This document shows positions 16,905-24,127 of a stretch of 64,000 nt of DNA, one piece after another. The position numbers and the translations under genes were made by a program. The notes beneath the pieces were generated by a model. That model did not search any database. It worked only from the letters and a program-made list of their open reading frames with translations, and had not been told where the DNA came from. Origin of the DNA: Pseudobutyrivibrio xylanivorans DSM 14809 (GTDB taxonomy: Bacteria > Bacillota > Clostridia > Lachnospirales > Lachnospiraceae). How positions within the stretch are numbered: the first letter of the stretch is position 1; each line of letters opens with the position of its first letter. Where the stretch lies: positions 186,001-250,000 of the forward strand of contig NZ_FQYQ01000002.1 in NCBI RefSeq assembly GCF_900141825.1, in the 5' to 3' direction.

Positions 16905-17570
16905 ATGTTAGATAATAAAGGATTTGATTTATGGGCAGATGGCTATGATGCAGCCGTTGGCCTTTCAGATGAAGAAAATAGTTATCCGTTTGCAGGATAT
17001 AAGGATGTACTGGGAATGATATTCCGGGAGGTAATGGCAAAGAAAAACGCTAAGGTCCTTGATATTGGATTTGGAACAGGGACGCTTACTACAAAACTCT
17101 ATGAGAATGAATGTGATGTTTATGGACAGGACTTTTCTCAGAGAATGATAGAGCTTGCTCAGCAGAAGATGGAAAAGGCACATCTTTACCAGGGGGATTT
17201 TTCCAAAGGCTTAGTTAAAGAACTTGTGGATTTAAAATATGATTACATCATTGGAACATACTCCTTACACCACCTGACAGATGAGCAGAAGATTTCATTT
17301 TTCAAGTCGCTAACAGACAGGCTTAATGAAGGGGGAAAGCTTCTTATTGGTGATGTTGCATTTGAAACGAGGGCAGAATTGGAAAAGTGCAGGGAAGAAG
17401 CCGCTGATGACTGGGATGAGGATGAAATCTATTTTGTTTTGGATGAACTTAGAGAGGCATTTCCCGGGGCGGAATTCTATCCTAAATCCTATTGCTCCGG
17501 TGTAATTGAGATAAAAAAGGTAAACGATATATGTGTCAGCCTGTACATTCCAAAACTTGAGGACTTATAG
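16905..17570 (+). CDS. class I SAM-dependent methyltransferase
   Basis: A 221-aa Rossmann methyltransferase. Motif I is VLDIGFGTGTLTTKLYE; DVYGQDFSQRMIELAQQK follows as the SAM-ribose region; YDYIIGTYSLHHLT is the usual post-motif II segment. AAGGAG precedes the ATG. The N-terminus FDLWADGYDAAVGLSDEENSYPFAGYKDVL is typical of small YcgJ-like enzymes. Substrate unknown. Part of the ABC-F/GNAT run. Confidence 0.87.
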   Translation: MLDNKGFDLWADGYDAAVGLSDEENSYPFAGYKDVLGMIFREVMAKKNAKVLDIGFGTGTLTTKLYENECDVYGQDFSQRMIELAQQKMEKAHLYQGDFSKGLVKELVDLKYDYIIGTYSLHHLTDEQKISFFKSLTDRLNEGGKLLIGDVAFETRAELEKCREEAADDWDEDEIYFVLDELREAFPGAEFYPKSYCSGVIEIKKVNDICVSLYIPKLEDL

Positions 17571-17585
17571 TTCCGTGAGGAGTTT

Positions 17586-17999
17586 ATGGCTGATCCTGCC
17601 ACAATGGAATATAATCATGCCTGGGGTGGCACAATCCCATTTCCAAAAGAAAAGTGGGAAGGCTGGTATAATGACTGGGTTGTAAATGATGATGGAAAAT
17701 GCTTTTATCGTTACTTGAAGAATACCGATGGTGAGTTTGTCGGCGAGGTGGCATACCATATTGATAGTAAACACAATATGTGTATGGCAGATGTGATTAT
17801 TGCTTCAAAGTATCGTGGAAGAGGATATGGAAAGGCAGGGTTGCTGCTCCTTTGCGAACAGGCTAAGGACAATGGTATGGATAGCATATATGATAATATT
17901 GCAATCGATAATACTGCGGTCAGGCTTTTTAAGGAATGTGGCTTTACGGAAGAATATAGGACAGAAGAGATAATAATGCTTAAAAAGCAGCTGGTATAG
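17586..17999 (+). CDS. GNAT-family N-acetyltransferase
   Basis: A 137-aa acetyltransferase with the CoA-binding loop SKYRGRGYGKAGLLLLCEQA and the C-terminal pattern IAIDNTAVRLFKECGF. It is short at the N-terminus; FREEF codons lie in frame just upstream but follow the methyltransferase stop, so ATG 17586 with GAGGAG is taken. 15 nt separates it from the methyltransferase gene. Substrate unknown. Confidence 0.83.
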   Translation: MADPATMEYNHAWGGTIPFPKEKWEGWYNDWVVNDDGKCFYRYLKNTDGEFVGEVAYHIDSKHNMCMADVIIASKYRGRGYGKAGLLLLCEQAKDNGMDSIYDNIAIDNTAVRLFKECGFTEEYRTEEIIMLKKQLV

Positions 18000-18059
18000 G
18001 CGCTGATGATTGCAGATAGTGTAAATTATCGCAATATATTGGAGGATTTGGAGGGACAA

Positions 18060-18794
18060 ATGAATATTGTTTTAGCAGCTGTTGGTTTTAAAAATGGCGA
18101 CATAAAATACAACAAAGAAAAAATATGTAAGATTATAAGCGAATGTAATGACAAGGCAGATATTATCGTATTTGGAGAGACATTCTTACAGGGCTTTGAT
18201 GCACTCTCATGGAATTATGAAAAAGACAAGAGCATTGCCATTGAATTAGAATCACCAATTATTGAGGACATAAGAAAGCTGGCAAAGGAGAAGCATACAG
18301 CGATTTGTTTTGGATTAGTCGAAAAAGATAAAGACAGCCTTTACAGTAGTCAGCTGACGATAGGTGCAAATGGCGACATTGTTGATGTTTTCCGAAGAGT
18401 ATCGGAAGGTTGGAAAGAGTCTTGTGCAGATGCTCATTACAAAGAGGGAGACAGTTTTCATACATTTGAATATTTGAATACTAAGATTAGTATTGGGCTA
18501 TGCGGAGATTTCTGGGATGAAGAATATGCGTCACATATGAAAGCACTTGATGCAGACATGGTTATATGGCCAGTTTACACAGATTTCAATTTTGATGAAT
18601 GGAATACGACAGTAAAGTATGAGTATGCAGAGCAAGCTGCAAACTGTGGAAATAAGGTCCTTTATGTCAATTCTGTATGCCTTGATAGGGACGAACACGA
18701 AATAGCCAGAGGCGGAGCTGCTTTTTTTGAGGAAGGCAAGATTATCAAGGAGACACCATCCGGTAAAGAAAGTGTTCTTTATGTTAGCCTTTGA
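18060..18794 (+). CDS. carbon-nitrogen hydrolase (nitrilase superfamily)
   Basis: A 244-aa amidohydrolase. The catalytic Glu lies in VFGETFLQG and the nucleophilic Cys in ISIGLCGDFW. The place where the catalytic Lys is expected reads FRRVSEGWKE, so the usual Lys may be the one in GWKE or may be replaced. Start at ATG 18060 after TTGGAGGG; an in-frame ATG at 18006 lacks a site. Substrate is not predictable. It lies between two acetyltransferase genes in the same run. Confidence 0.8.
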   Translation: MNIVLAAVGFKNGDIKYNKEKICKIISECNDKADIIVFGETFLQGFDALSWNYEKDKSIAIELESPIIEDIRKLAKEKHTAICFGLVEKDKDSLYSSQLTIGANGDIVDVFRRVSEGWKESCADAHYKEGDSFHTFEYLNTKISIGLCGDFWDEEYASHMKALDADMVIWPVYTDFNFDEWNTTVKYEYAEQAANCGNKVLYVNSVCLDRDEHEIARGGAAFFEEGKIIKETPSGKESVLYVSL

Positions 18795-18842
18795 AGACGG
18801 TTCATAGCATGATAAAGATTATGAAAGAGTGAAGGTGTTGTT

Positions 18843-19364
18843 ATGCTTAGAAAAATAATGAAGTATAGTGATTTGGATGAAAGAAAACTGATGGATATAT
18901 ATACAGAAAGTAATTTTGAGAATACAGAATACTTTTACCCAGACGAGACGGATAAAAATAAAGCGGTCAAACTTGTAGAGGCAGGCTTTTGCAACTATTT
19001 AAAGAATGATTTTTATAACCTTGATGACAGCATTTATTGGATATATGAGGAAGATGGAAAATGGCTTTGCGCATTGAGAACTAATATGATTAAGCCTGGA
19101 TTGTTTTATCTTGAAGCACTTGAGACACCTCCAGACAGCAGACGGAAAGGGTATGCATGTCGTCTTATCAATGATGTTTTGGAAGACATGAAGAACGATG
19201 GAAGTTTTAAGTTATGTGTCTGCATAAGTAAGAAAAACATAGCATCTTTGAAAACACATGAGAAATGTGGTTTTAAGATTGTTTCAGAAAAAGGCTATGA
19301 CTACCTTAGTAATGAAGAAAACGATAGCACCTATGGCCTCGAGTATAATTATATGGCTGATTAA
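18843..19364 (+). CDS. GNAT-family N-acetyltransferase
   Basis: A 173-aa acetyltransferase with ALETPPDSRRKGYACRLINDVLEDM as the CoA-binding region (RRKGYA) and SKKNIASLKTHEKCGFKIV near the end. The N-terminal 60 residues are helical and variable. It is the last gene of the ABC-F run and ends before a terminator. Third GNAT within 3 kb, each different, as expected of a drifting accessory cluster rather than tandem duplication. Confidence 0.83.
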   Translation: MLRKIMKYSDLDERKLMDIYTESNFENTEYFYPDETDKNKAVKLVEAGFCNYLKNDFYNLDDSIYWIYEEDGKWLCALRTNMIKPGLFYLEALETPPDSRRKGYACRLINDVLEDMKNDGSFKLCVCISKKNIASLKTHEKCGFKIVSEKGYDYLSNEENDSTYGLEYNYMAD

Positions 19365-19405
19365 ATATGCTTGAGTTATTGTGTATCCTAACCGAGCAGA
19401 ATTTC

Positions 19406-19447
19406 TCTGCATCTAATAGTTCACAAATCTTGTTAGATGCAGATTTA
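19406..19447 (+). terminator. terminator closing the ABC-F/GNAT run
   Basis: TCTGCATCTAA (19406-19416) pairs perfectly with TTAGATGCAGA (19433-19443), followed by TTTAAAAT. Confidence 0.75.
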
Positions 19448-19479
19448 AAATGAAATGAATAAATGATATACTCTTTTGG

Positions 19480-21897
19480 ATGCATCAGATATCAGCAATT
19501 TATGGTACAAAACATGTTCTGATGCCAATCTTTTTTTGTGAGGTATGTTTTTTGGGACTTTGTGATTTTAGTTCTGTAATGCAGACAATAAAAGAGTATA
19601 TCAGTGATTCAAGGGAACTTAGCCAGACGGATCTTCTTTATGAAGTGTTTGCAACATTTATAAACGATGAAGAGAACTCAGGCTATGACTTTGATATAGC
19701 TCTTGTATGTAAATGGTTTAACGGCCAGAAGGCTCTGACACCTAAGATATCCAGGTATTATCAGGAACGTCAAATGGAAGATGTTCTTATAAGTGATATC
19801 AGAGAAAATGTTGTTCCGTTATTTTATGATGCGGCCATGTGTGCAGAGAAGATATACGATCTTCTTATGCTTGATGATACGATCTCAGGAACCATGAAGG
19901 CGCATATTACAGAACAGTTTCCATGCTCTGATCCTGAAGGGATAGCAAGACTCATCGGCAGAACTCTTTACTTCACACTTCAGCGGAATTTTGTAAAACA
20001 CACGGATGATACAATGCTTTCAATTGCAGAGGGGAAGCTTTCTCCTGCTGTTTCCACATATATTATAGGCAGTAATCCGCCTTTACCATGTAAGTACTTT
20101 GTCGGAAGGAAATCAGAGATCAAGAATATCAGGGATGTCCTGACTGGTTCAGGGAAGGTTTTCCTGCATGGTATAGCAGGCATGGGCAAGAGTGAGACGG
20201 CGAAGGCTTATGCAAAGACCTACAGAAAAGAATACACAAATCAGATCTATATATTCTATTCAGGCAGTCTTCAAAAAGACATTGCATCACTTGAATTTGT
20301 TAATGATCCTTTTGATGCAACAGAAGATGAGCTGTTCAGGCAGCATAACAGGTTCCTCAGAACTCTTAAGGAAGATACCCTGCTCATCATTGACAATTTT
20401 AATATCGAATCAGATCCCGATCCCATCCTGGCAGTTGTAATGAAATATTCATGCCATGTTCTTTTAACAACAAGAAATCTTATAAGTGGCAGAGAAAGCA
20501 TCTATCTGGATGAGCTGGATCTTGGTGCCCAGGAAGCACTTATGCAGAACCTTTATAAAGATGCTGCAGATCATGAGCATGCAATCTCGAGTATCATATT
20601 TAACGTGCAAAATCATACCTTTGCAATAGAACTTGCTGCAAGGATGCTGCAGAAAGGGATAATGACACCTGAAGAACTCAGTGAGAGGTTGTTCTTTGCA
20701 CCGGTGGATATGTCATCATCTGATAAGATAAAGGTGTCCAAGGACGGCGAGACTGAAAAAGCCACCTATGCAGATCATATCAGGACACTGTTTGGCCTAT
20801 ACAAACTGGCACCGGAATATCATGATATACTGCGTTGTATGACTCTCATGCCTGAAAAAGGGGCATCTAAGAAATATTTTGCAAGATGGATGGGAATTAC
20901 CAATCTTAATCCTGTGTCCGAGCTTATTGAAATAGGGCTGATCCATGAAGGTGAAGGTCACCGGATAAGTATCCATGGGATAATACAGAAACTCATTATA
21001 GCTGAGCTTAAGCCAAGCATAAGCGGTTGTAAAAACTTTTTGGAAAATATCCAGTATGACTGCACTCTTCATGGAAATGATGAACCTGATTATTATGATG
21101 CTATTCCTGAGGTGATCGACAAGGCTATATTGAGTCTTACTTGCGATGAGCCCATGCTCCTACTCAGGGTTGTGGAAGATGCATATGCATATTTTGACAG
21201 ACCGAACACTTATGTTGATATGTCATTCTGGCTTTCTTTCATGGAAAGCATGATAGAAAAAGAAGGCATCGGTGATGTCAGGGACAGGATTCTCCTACTG
21301 GATTATAAAGCATCCCAGGCAAGGGACGATGATGATAATGAAGAAGCCCTGAAATATGAGAACGAAGCGGCATCTCTTATAACGGAAGTTACTGCGGATA
21401 ATGCGCTGCTGTATTCAAATGTACATGCCAATCTTGGAACACTTTATTTTATGAGGGGCGAACTTGATAATGCACGTCCGCACATAGAAGAAGGTATCAG
21501 AATATTGCAGGAGTTTGATCTTCTGTATATGCATGACGCAATACCACAGACCTGCCTGTTTGCACAGCTGCAGGCAGCATATGGCAATGTAGATGCAGCG
21601 CTTAGCATCTTAAAAAAGGCAGGGAAAGTCGTAGCAAGAGAAATTTCCGTATACTCAACAGACTATGCAAACATAGAAGAGACCATTGGAAGCATCCTAG
21701 CATCTGCCGGGAAAACAAGGGATGCAATAGACCAGTTTAGAAATGTTCTAAAGGCTTATGCTGAAATATACGAATATGATCCTGAATGCCTGTGCAGGAT
21801 ATGCGAAAGACTATGCACTTACTTTCCGAAGCCGGATGAAGCAAGGTTTTCGTTATTGGATAATGCAAGAAGTCTTTGTGATAAAAAGCTGGGATAA
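19480..21897 (+). CDS. STAND-type NTPase with TPR-like C-terminus
   Basis: An 805-aa signalling NTPase of the NB-ARC/STAND type. An N-terminal helical domain (about 35-200) is followed by YFVGRKSEI (206), Walker A GIAGMGKS (231-238), Walker B LLIIDNF (301-307) and the sensor LLTTR (328-332), then a winged-helix-like part and TPR-like repeats (about 640-790, for example LYSNVHANLGTLYFMRGELDNA). Such proteins oligomerise on sensing a ligand; several classes are antiphage defences, others regulators. No effector nuclease, TIR or protease motif is visible in the N-terminus. A TATACT sits only about 10 nt before 19480, so the true start may be Met34 (19579). It begins the mobilizable element. Confidence 0.78.
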   Translation: MHQISAIYGTKHVLMPIFFCEVCFLGLCDFSSVMQTIKEYISDSRELSQTDLLYEVFATFINDEENSGYDFDIALVCKWFNGQKALTPKISRYYQERQMEDVLISDIRENVVPLFYDAAMCAEKIYDLLMLDDTISGTMKAHITEQFPCSDPEGIARLIGRTLYFTLQRNFVKHTDDTMLSIAEGKLSPAVSTYIIGSNPPLPCKYFVGRKSEIKNIRDVLTGSGKVFLHGIAGMGKSETAKAYAKTYRKEYTNQIYIFYSGSLQKDIASLEFVNDPFDATEDELFRQHNRFLRTLKEDTLLIIDNFNIESDPDPILAVVMKYSCHVLLTTRNLISGRESIYLDELDLGAQEALMQNLYKDAADHEHAISSIIFNVQNHTFAIELAARMLQKGIMTPEELSERLFFAPVDMSSSDKIKVSKDGETEKATYADHIRTLFGLYKLAPEYHDILRCMTLMPEKGASKKYFARWMGITNLNPVSELIEIGLIHEGEGHRISIHGIIQKLIIAELKPSISGCKNFLENIQYDCTLHGNDEPDYYDAIPEVIDKAILSLTCDEPMLLLRVVEDAYAYFDRPNTYVDMSFWLSFMESMIEKEGIGDVRDRILLLDYKASQARDDDDNEEALKYENEAASLITEVTADNALLYSNVHANLGTLYFMRGELDNARPHIEEGIRILQEFDLLYMHDAIPQTCLFAQLQAAYGNVDAALSILKKAGKVVAREISVYSTDYANIEETIGSILASAGKTRDAIDQFRNVLKAYAEIYEYDPECLCRICERLCTYFPKPDEARFSLLDNARSLCDKKLG

Positions 21898-21924
21898 ATT
21901 TGTTTTCAGAAAAAATGCCAAAAA

Positions 21925-22023
21925 GTCAATTGTCGGTCAATTGTTGGTCAATGCATAGCGATTCTATGTGTTTTATCCTTATAATGGATCGAGTGGTATC
22001 AAAAGAGTTCCACATTGATACCA
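21925..22023 (+). repeat. iteron-like repeats upstream of parM
   Basis: Three abutting 11-bp units start GTCAATTGTCG (21925), GTCAATTGTTG (21936) and GTCAATGCATA (21947). Then TGGTATCAA (21994-22002) and TTGATACCA (22015-22023) form a perfect 9-bp inverted repeat. AGTGGTATCAAA recurs at 23686-23697. Position before a parM-like gene suggests a centromere or operator. The remaining 22024-22176 holds only the AAAGGAGGT ribosome site of parM. Confidence 0.55.
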
Positions 22024-22176
22024 AATCTGCTTGATCCGGAAAGGTGGTCAAAAGATGACCGGTATATTTACAACTAAATATTTTGGAGCTTACGGCAAAG
22101 AGATTGGGAATGCAGATTTCCTGGTCTCTTTTTTCGTATGGTCCGGCAATACTGAAGGAAAGGAGGTAACTGCGAA

Positions 22177-23103
22177 ATGAAGGAGCATGGAGAAATTGTA
22201 GTCATCGGCATTGACCATGGCTATGGAAACATCAAAACAGCATCAACATGCACTCCCACTGGTATCACGGCATATGATACTGAACCGATATTTTCAGAAA
22301 ACATTCTGGAATACAAAGGCGTATACTATCGCATCGGTGACACCCATAAAGAATTTGTTGACAATAAGGTATCTGATGAAGACTACTATCTTTTGACACT
22401 AATGGCAATAGCTCGTGAACTGTATACAGCGCACGTGCATGAAGCTACAGTGCATCTGGCTGTAGGACTGCCACTTACATGGATATACAGGCAGAAGGAA
22501 GACTTCAGACAGTACATGCTTAAGAATGAGTATGCTGAGTTTAAATGGAACAGTGAGCTGTACAAAATCCATATCACAGGCTGCTCTGTATATCCCCAGG
22601 GATACCCTGCTATTATAGGAAAGATTAATGACAGCCTGGGACTGAATCTTCTTGCTGATATTGGGAACGGAACCATGAATCTCATTTTCCTTAATGGAAA
22701 AAAGCCAGATGAAAAGCGGAGTTTCACCGAAAAACTTGGAGTAAACCAGTGTGTCATAGCTGTAAGAGATGCTGTATCTAAAGAATTCCAGACCACAATT
22801 GATGAGCGCGTGATCCAGCAGGTTTTAAGGAAAAACGAAGCTGATATTTCGGAGGCATATCTTGAGGTGATTAGAAATACCGCCAGGGAATATGCGGCGA
22901 AGGTATTCACTGCCTTGAGAGAACATGAGTATAACCCTGATCTTATGAGGCTCTATATCGTAGGTGGTGGAGGATGTATTATCAAGAACTTTGGAAATTA
23001 TGATACTTCCAGGGTGACGATCATCGATGATATCTGCGCAACGGCCAAGGGTTATGAACTGCTGGCATATCTTAGTCTTAACAGAAAGAAGGAATGTGCA
23101 TGA
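22177..23103 (+). CDS. parM: ParM/StbA-like actin-fold plasmid segregation protein
   Basis: A 308-aa actin-like ATPase. Phosphate 1 loop is VIGIDHGYGNIKTA (residues 8-21), phosphate 2 is LLADIGNGTMNL, and the adenosine motif is LYIVGGGGCII. ParM filaments push sister plasmids apart when capped by the ParR-centromere complex. A perfect AAAGGAGGT precedes ATG 22177. The gene's TGA overlaps the next start (ATGA). On an integrative element it suggests the excised form replicates or at least needs stable inheritance. Confidence 0.88.
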   Translation: MKEHGEIVVIGIDHGYGNIKTASTCTPTGITAYDTEPIFSENILEYKGVYYRIGDTHKEFVDNKVSDEDYYLLTLMAIARELYTAHVHEATVHLAVGLPLTWIYRQKEDFRQYMLKNEYAEFKWNSELYKIHITGCSVYPQGYPAIIGKINDSLGLNLLADIGNGTMNLIFLNGKKPDEKRSFTEKLGVNQCVIAVRDAVSKEFQTTIDERVIQQVLRKNEADISEAYLEVIRNTAREYAAKVFTALREHEYNPDLMRLYIVGGGGCIIKNFGNYDTSRVTIIDDICATAKGYELLAYLSLNRKKECA

Positions 23104-23537
23104 GCGAAAATGTAAAGAGCACAAGTCTTCGCTTTAATCTTGATAAGGCTGCTGATAGAAAGGCCTGGGAGTATCTGCAGACAATGGATAAAGAAGAATT
23201 CCGCTCATACAGCCATGCTGTTGCTACGAGCGTCAATTATTTCTTTGACAGATACTATCAGTCAAAGGATGATCCTTATCTGGAAACCAGAGAAAAAGAA
23301 GAAAGATTTGTACAAAAGATCGTGGAAGCGGTGGAGCATACCTTAGGGAATGTTCTGCCGCTGTTTTTATCTGGCTATGTTGCTGCCTTATGCACAGCAG
23401 CACCGGATGGAACGATGGTCATTCCAAAAAGTACGGCAGGAATAGCTGCTGAGGACAGCGCAGATAACAGCGGGACTGATGAGGCAGATATTGAAGTAAA
23501 TCCTGAAGACATCCCGTGGGATTATCTTGATGGATGA
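23100..23537 (+). CDS. putative ParR-like centromere-binding partner
   Basis: A 145-aa protein coupled to parM by an ATGA overlap, start at 23100 with AAGGA 7 nt upstream. The N-terminal STSLRFNLDKAADRKAWEYLQTM and SYSHAVATSVNYFFDRYY look like a ribbon-helix-helix DNA-binding domain. The C-terminal tail is acidic (EDSADNSGTDEADIEVNPED), the part that in ParR proteins contacts ParM. Similarity is by layout and position, not by a motif I can name with certainty. Confidence 0.65.
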   Translation: MSENVKSTSLRFNLDKAADRKAWEYLQTMDKEEFRSYSHAVATSVNYFFDRYYQSKDDPYLETREKEERFVQKIVEAVEHTLGNVLPLFLSGYVAALCTAAPDGTMVIPKSTAGIAAEDSADNSGTDEADIEVNPEDIPWDYLDG

Positions 23538-23546
23538 TCATGATTG

Positions 23547-23697
23547 CAATACAAAATCATAAACACCAATACAAAAGCATTTTGGTACCAATACTGACTG
23601 AAATAATAGGATTTTCACACCAGCTTTCCAAGCTACGAATCCAGTCAGAGCGTATTGGTGCTTTTTTAATGACAAAAAACAGCAAAGTGGTATCAAA
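23547..23697 (+). repeat. repeat-rich segment downstream of parR-like gene
   Basis: CAATACAAAATCAT (23547) and CAATACAAAAGCAT (23567) are 20 bp apart; a third CAATAC follows at 23589, 22 bp on, next to the palindrome TTGGTACCAA (23582-23591). The inverse GTATTGG occurs at 23652 before CTTTTTT, and AGTGGTATCAAA (23686-23697) repeats the motif seen before parM. Two-helical-turn spacing suggests protein binding; centromere or operator are both possible. Confidence 0.5.
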
Positions 23698-23734
23698 CCG
23701 GTACTGCTTCAACAATTTAGAAAGGACCAAAATC

Positions 23735-23965
23735 ATGAGTGATAACGAAAACAATGTAATGACACCGGAAGAAAAAGCAGCCATTCAGGCAAGACACCGC
23801 ATGGAACAGGCTGAGAACAGAGACAGAGCAAGCGAGAACAAAGCAAAGGTAAAGCGCCATATTGATATGGGCAGGATACTGGAAAAAGCGTTTCCTGCAT
23901 CCCAGCATATGACAATGGAAGAGCTTGAGGAATACCTTACAGAACTCTTTAAGCTTGCATCATAA
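23735..23965 (+). CDS. small helical protein preceding the relaxase (DUF3847-like)
   Basis: A 76-aa charged helical protein; RHRMEQAENRDRASENKAKVKRHIDMGRILEKAF resembles the RMQRAENR...R.HRLI.RGA...E pattern of DUF3847 proteins, which typically sit directly before MobA/L relaxases in Firmicute elements. Start at ATG 23735 behind AGAAAGGA. Likely an accessory of mobilisation, though no role is established. oriT begins 34 nt after its stop. Confidence 0.65.
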   Translation: MSDNENNVMTPEEKAAIQARHRMEQAENRDRASENKAKVKRHIDMGRILEKAFPASQHMTMEELEEYLTELFKLAS

Positions 23966-24002
23966 GAGCATAACAACCAACTAAAAGCTTCCCTTCGAAA
24001 AG

Positions 24003-24050
24003 AAGGGCGCACTTACTCACCACCTGCCTTCGGCAGGTGGTGGCGTGCGC
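24003..24050 (-). other. oriT: origin of transfer (oriT), IncQ/MOBQ type
   Basis: On the minus strand TAAGTGCGCCCTT (24015 to 24003) matches the IncQ-type nick-region consensus. Directly 5' of it is an 11-bp perfect inverted repeat, CACCACCTGCC and GGCAGGTGGTG, with loop GAA (24018-24042), the same arrangement as in R1162/RSF1010. GCGCAC/GTGCGC extend the outer symmetry to 24050. The cognate relaxase gene starts 78 nt further on. A small hairpin CCCTTC/GAAGGG lies just beyond at about 23993-24007. Confidence 0.85.
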
Positions 24051-24073
24051 TCTACGAGGTCAAAAGCTTTACG

Positions 24074-24103
24074 GCCAGGAAAGAACTCCTTTCCTGGCTT
24101 TTT
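24074..24103 (+). terminator. terminator or attenuator between oriT and the relaxase gene
   Basis: GCCAGGAAAG and CTTTCCTGGC make a 10-bp stem around 5 nt, followed by TTTTT. It lies 25 nt before the relaxase start, so it either ends the par-side transcript or attenuates relaxase expression. Confidence 0.8.
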
Positions 24104-24127
24104 CATTTATATCAGGAGATTGACACA

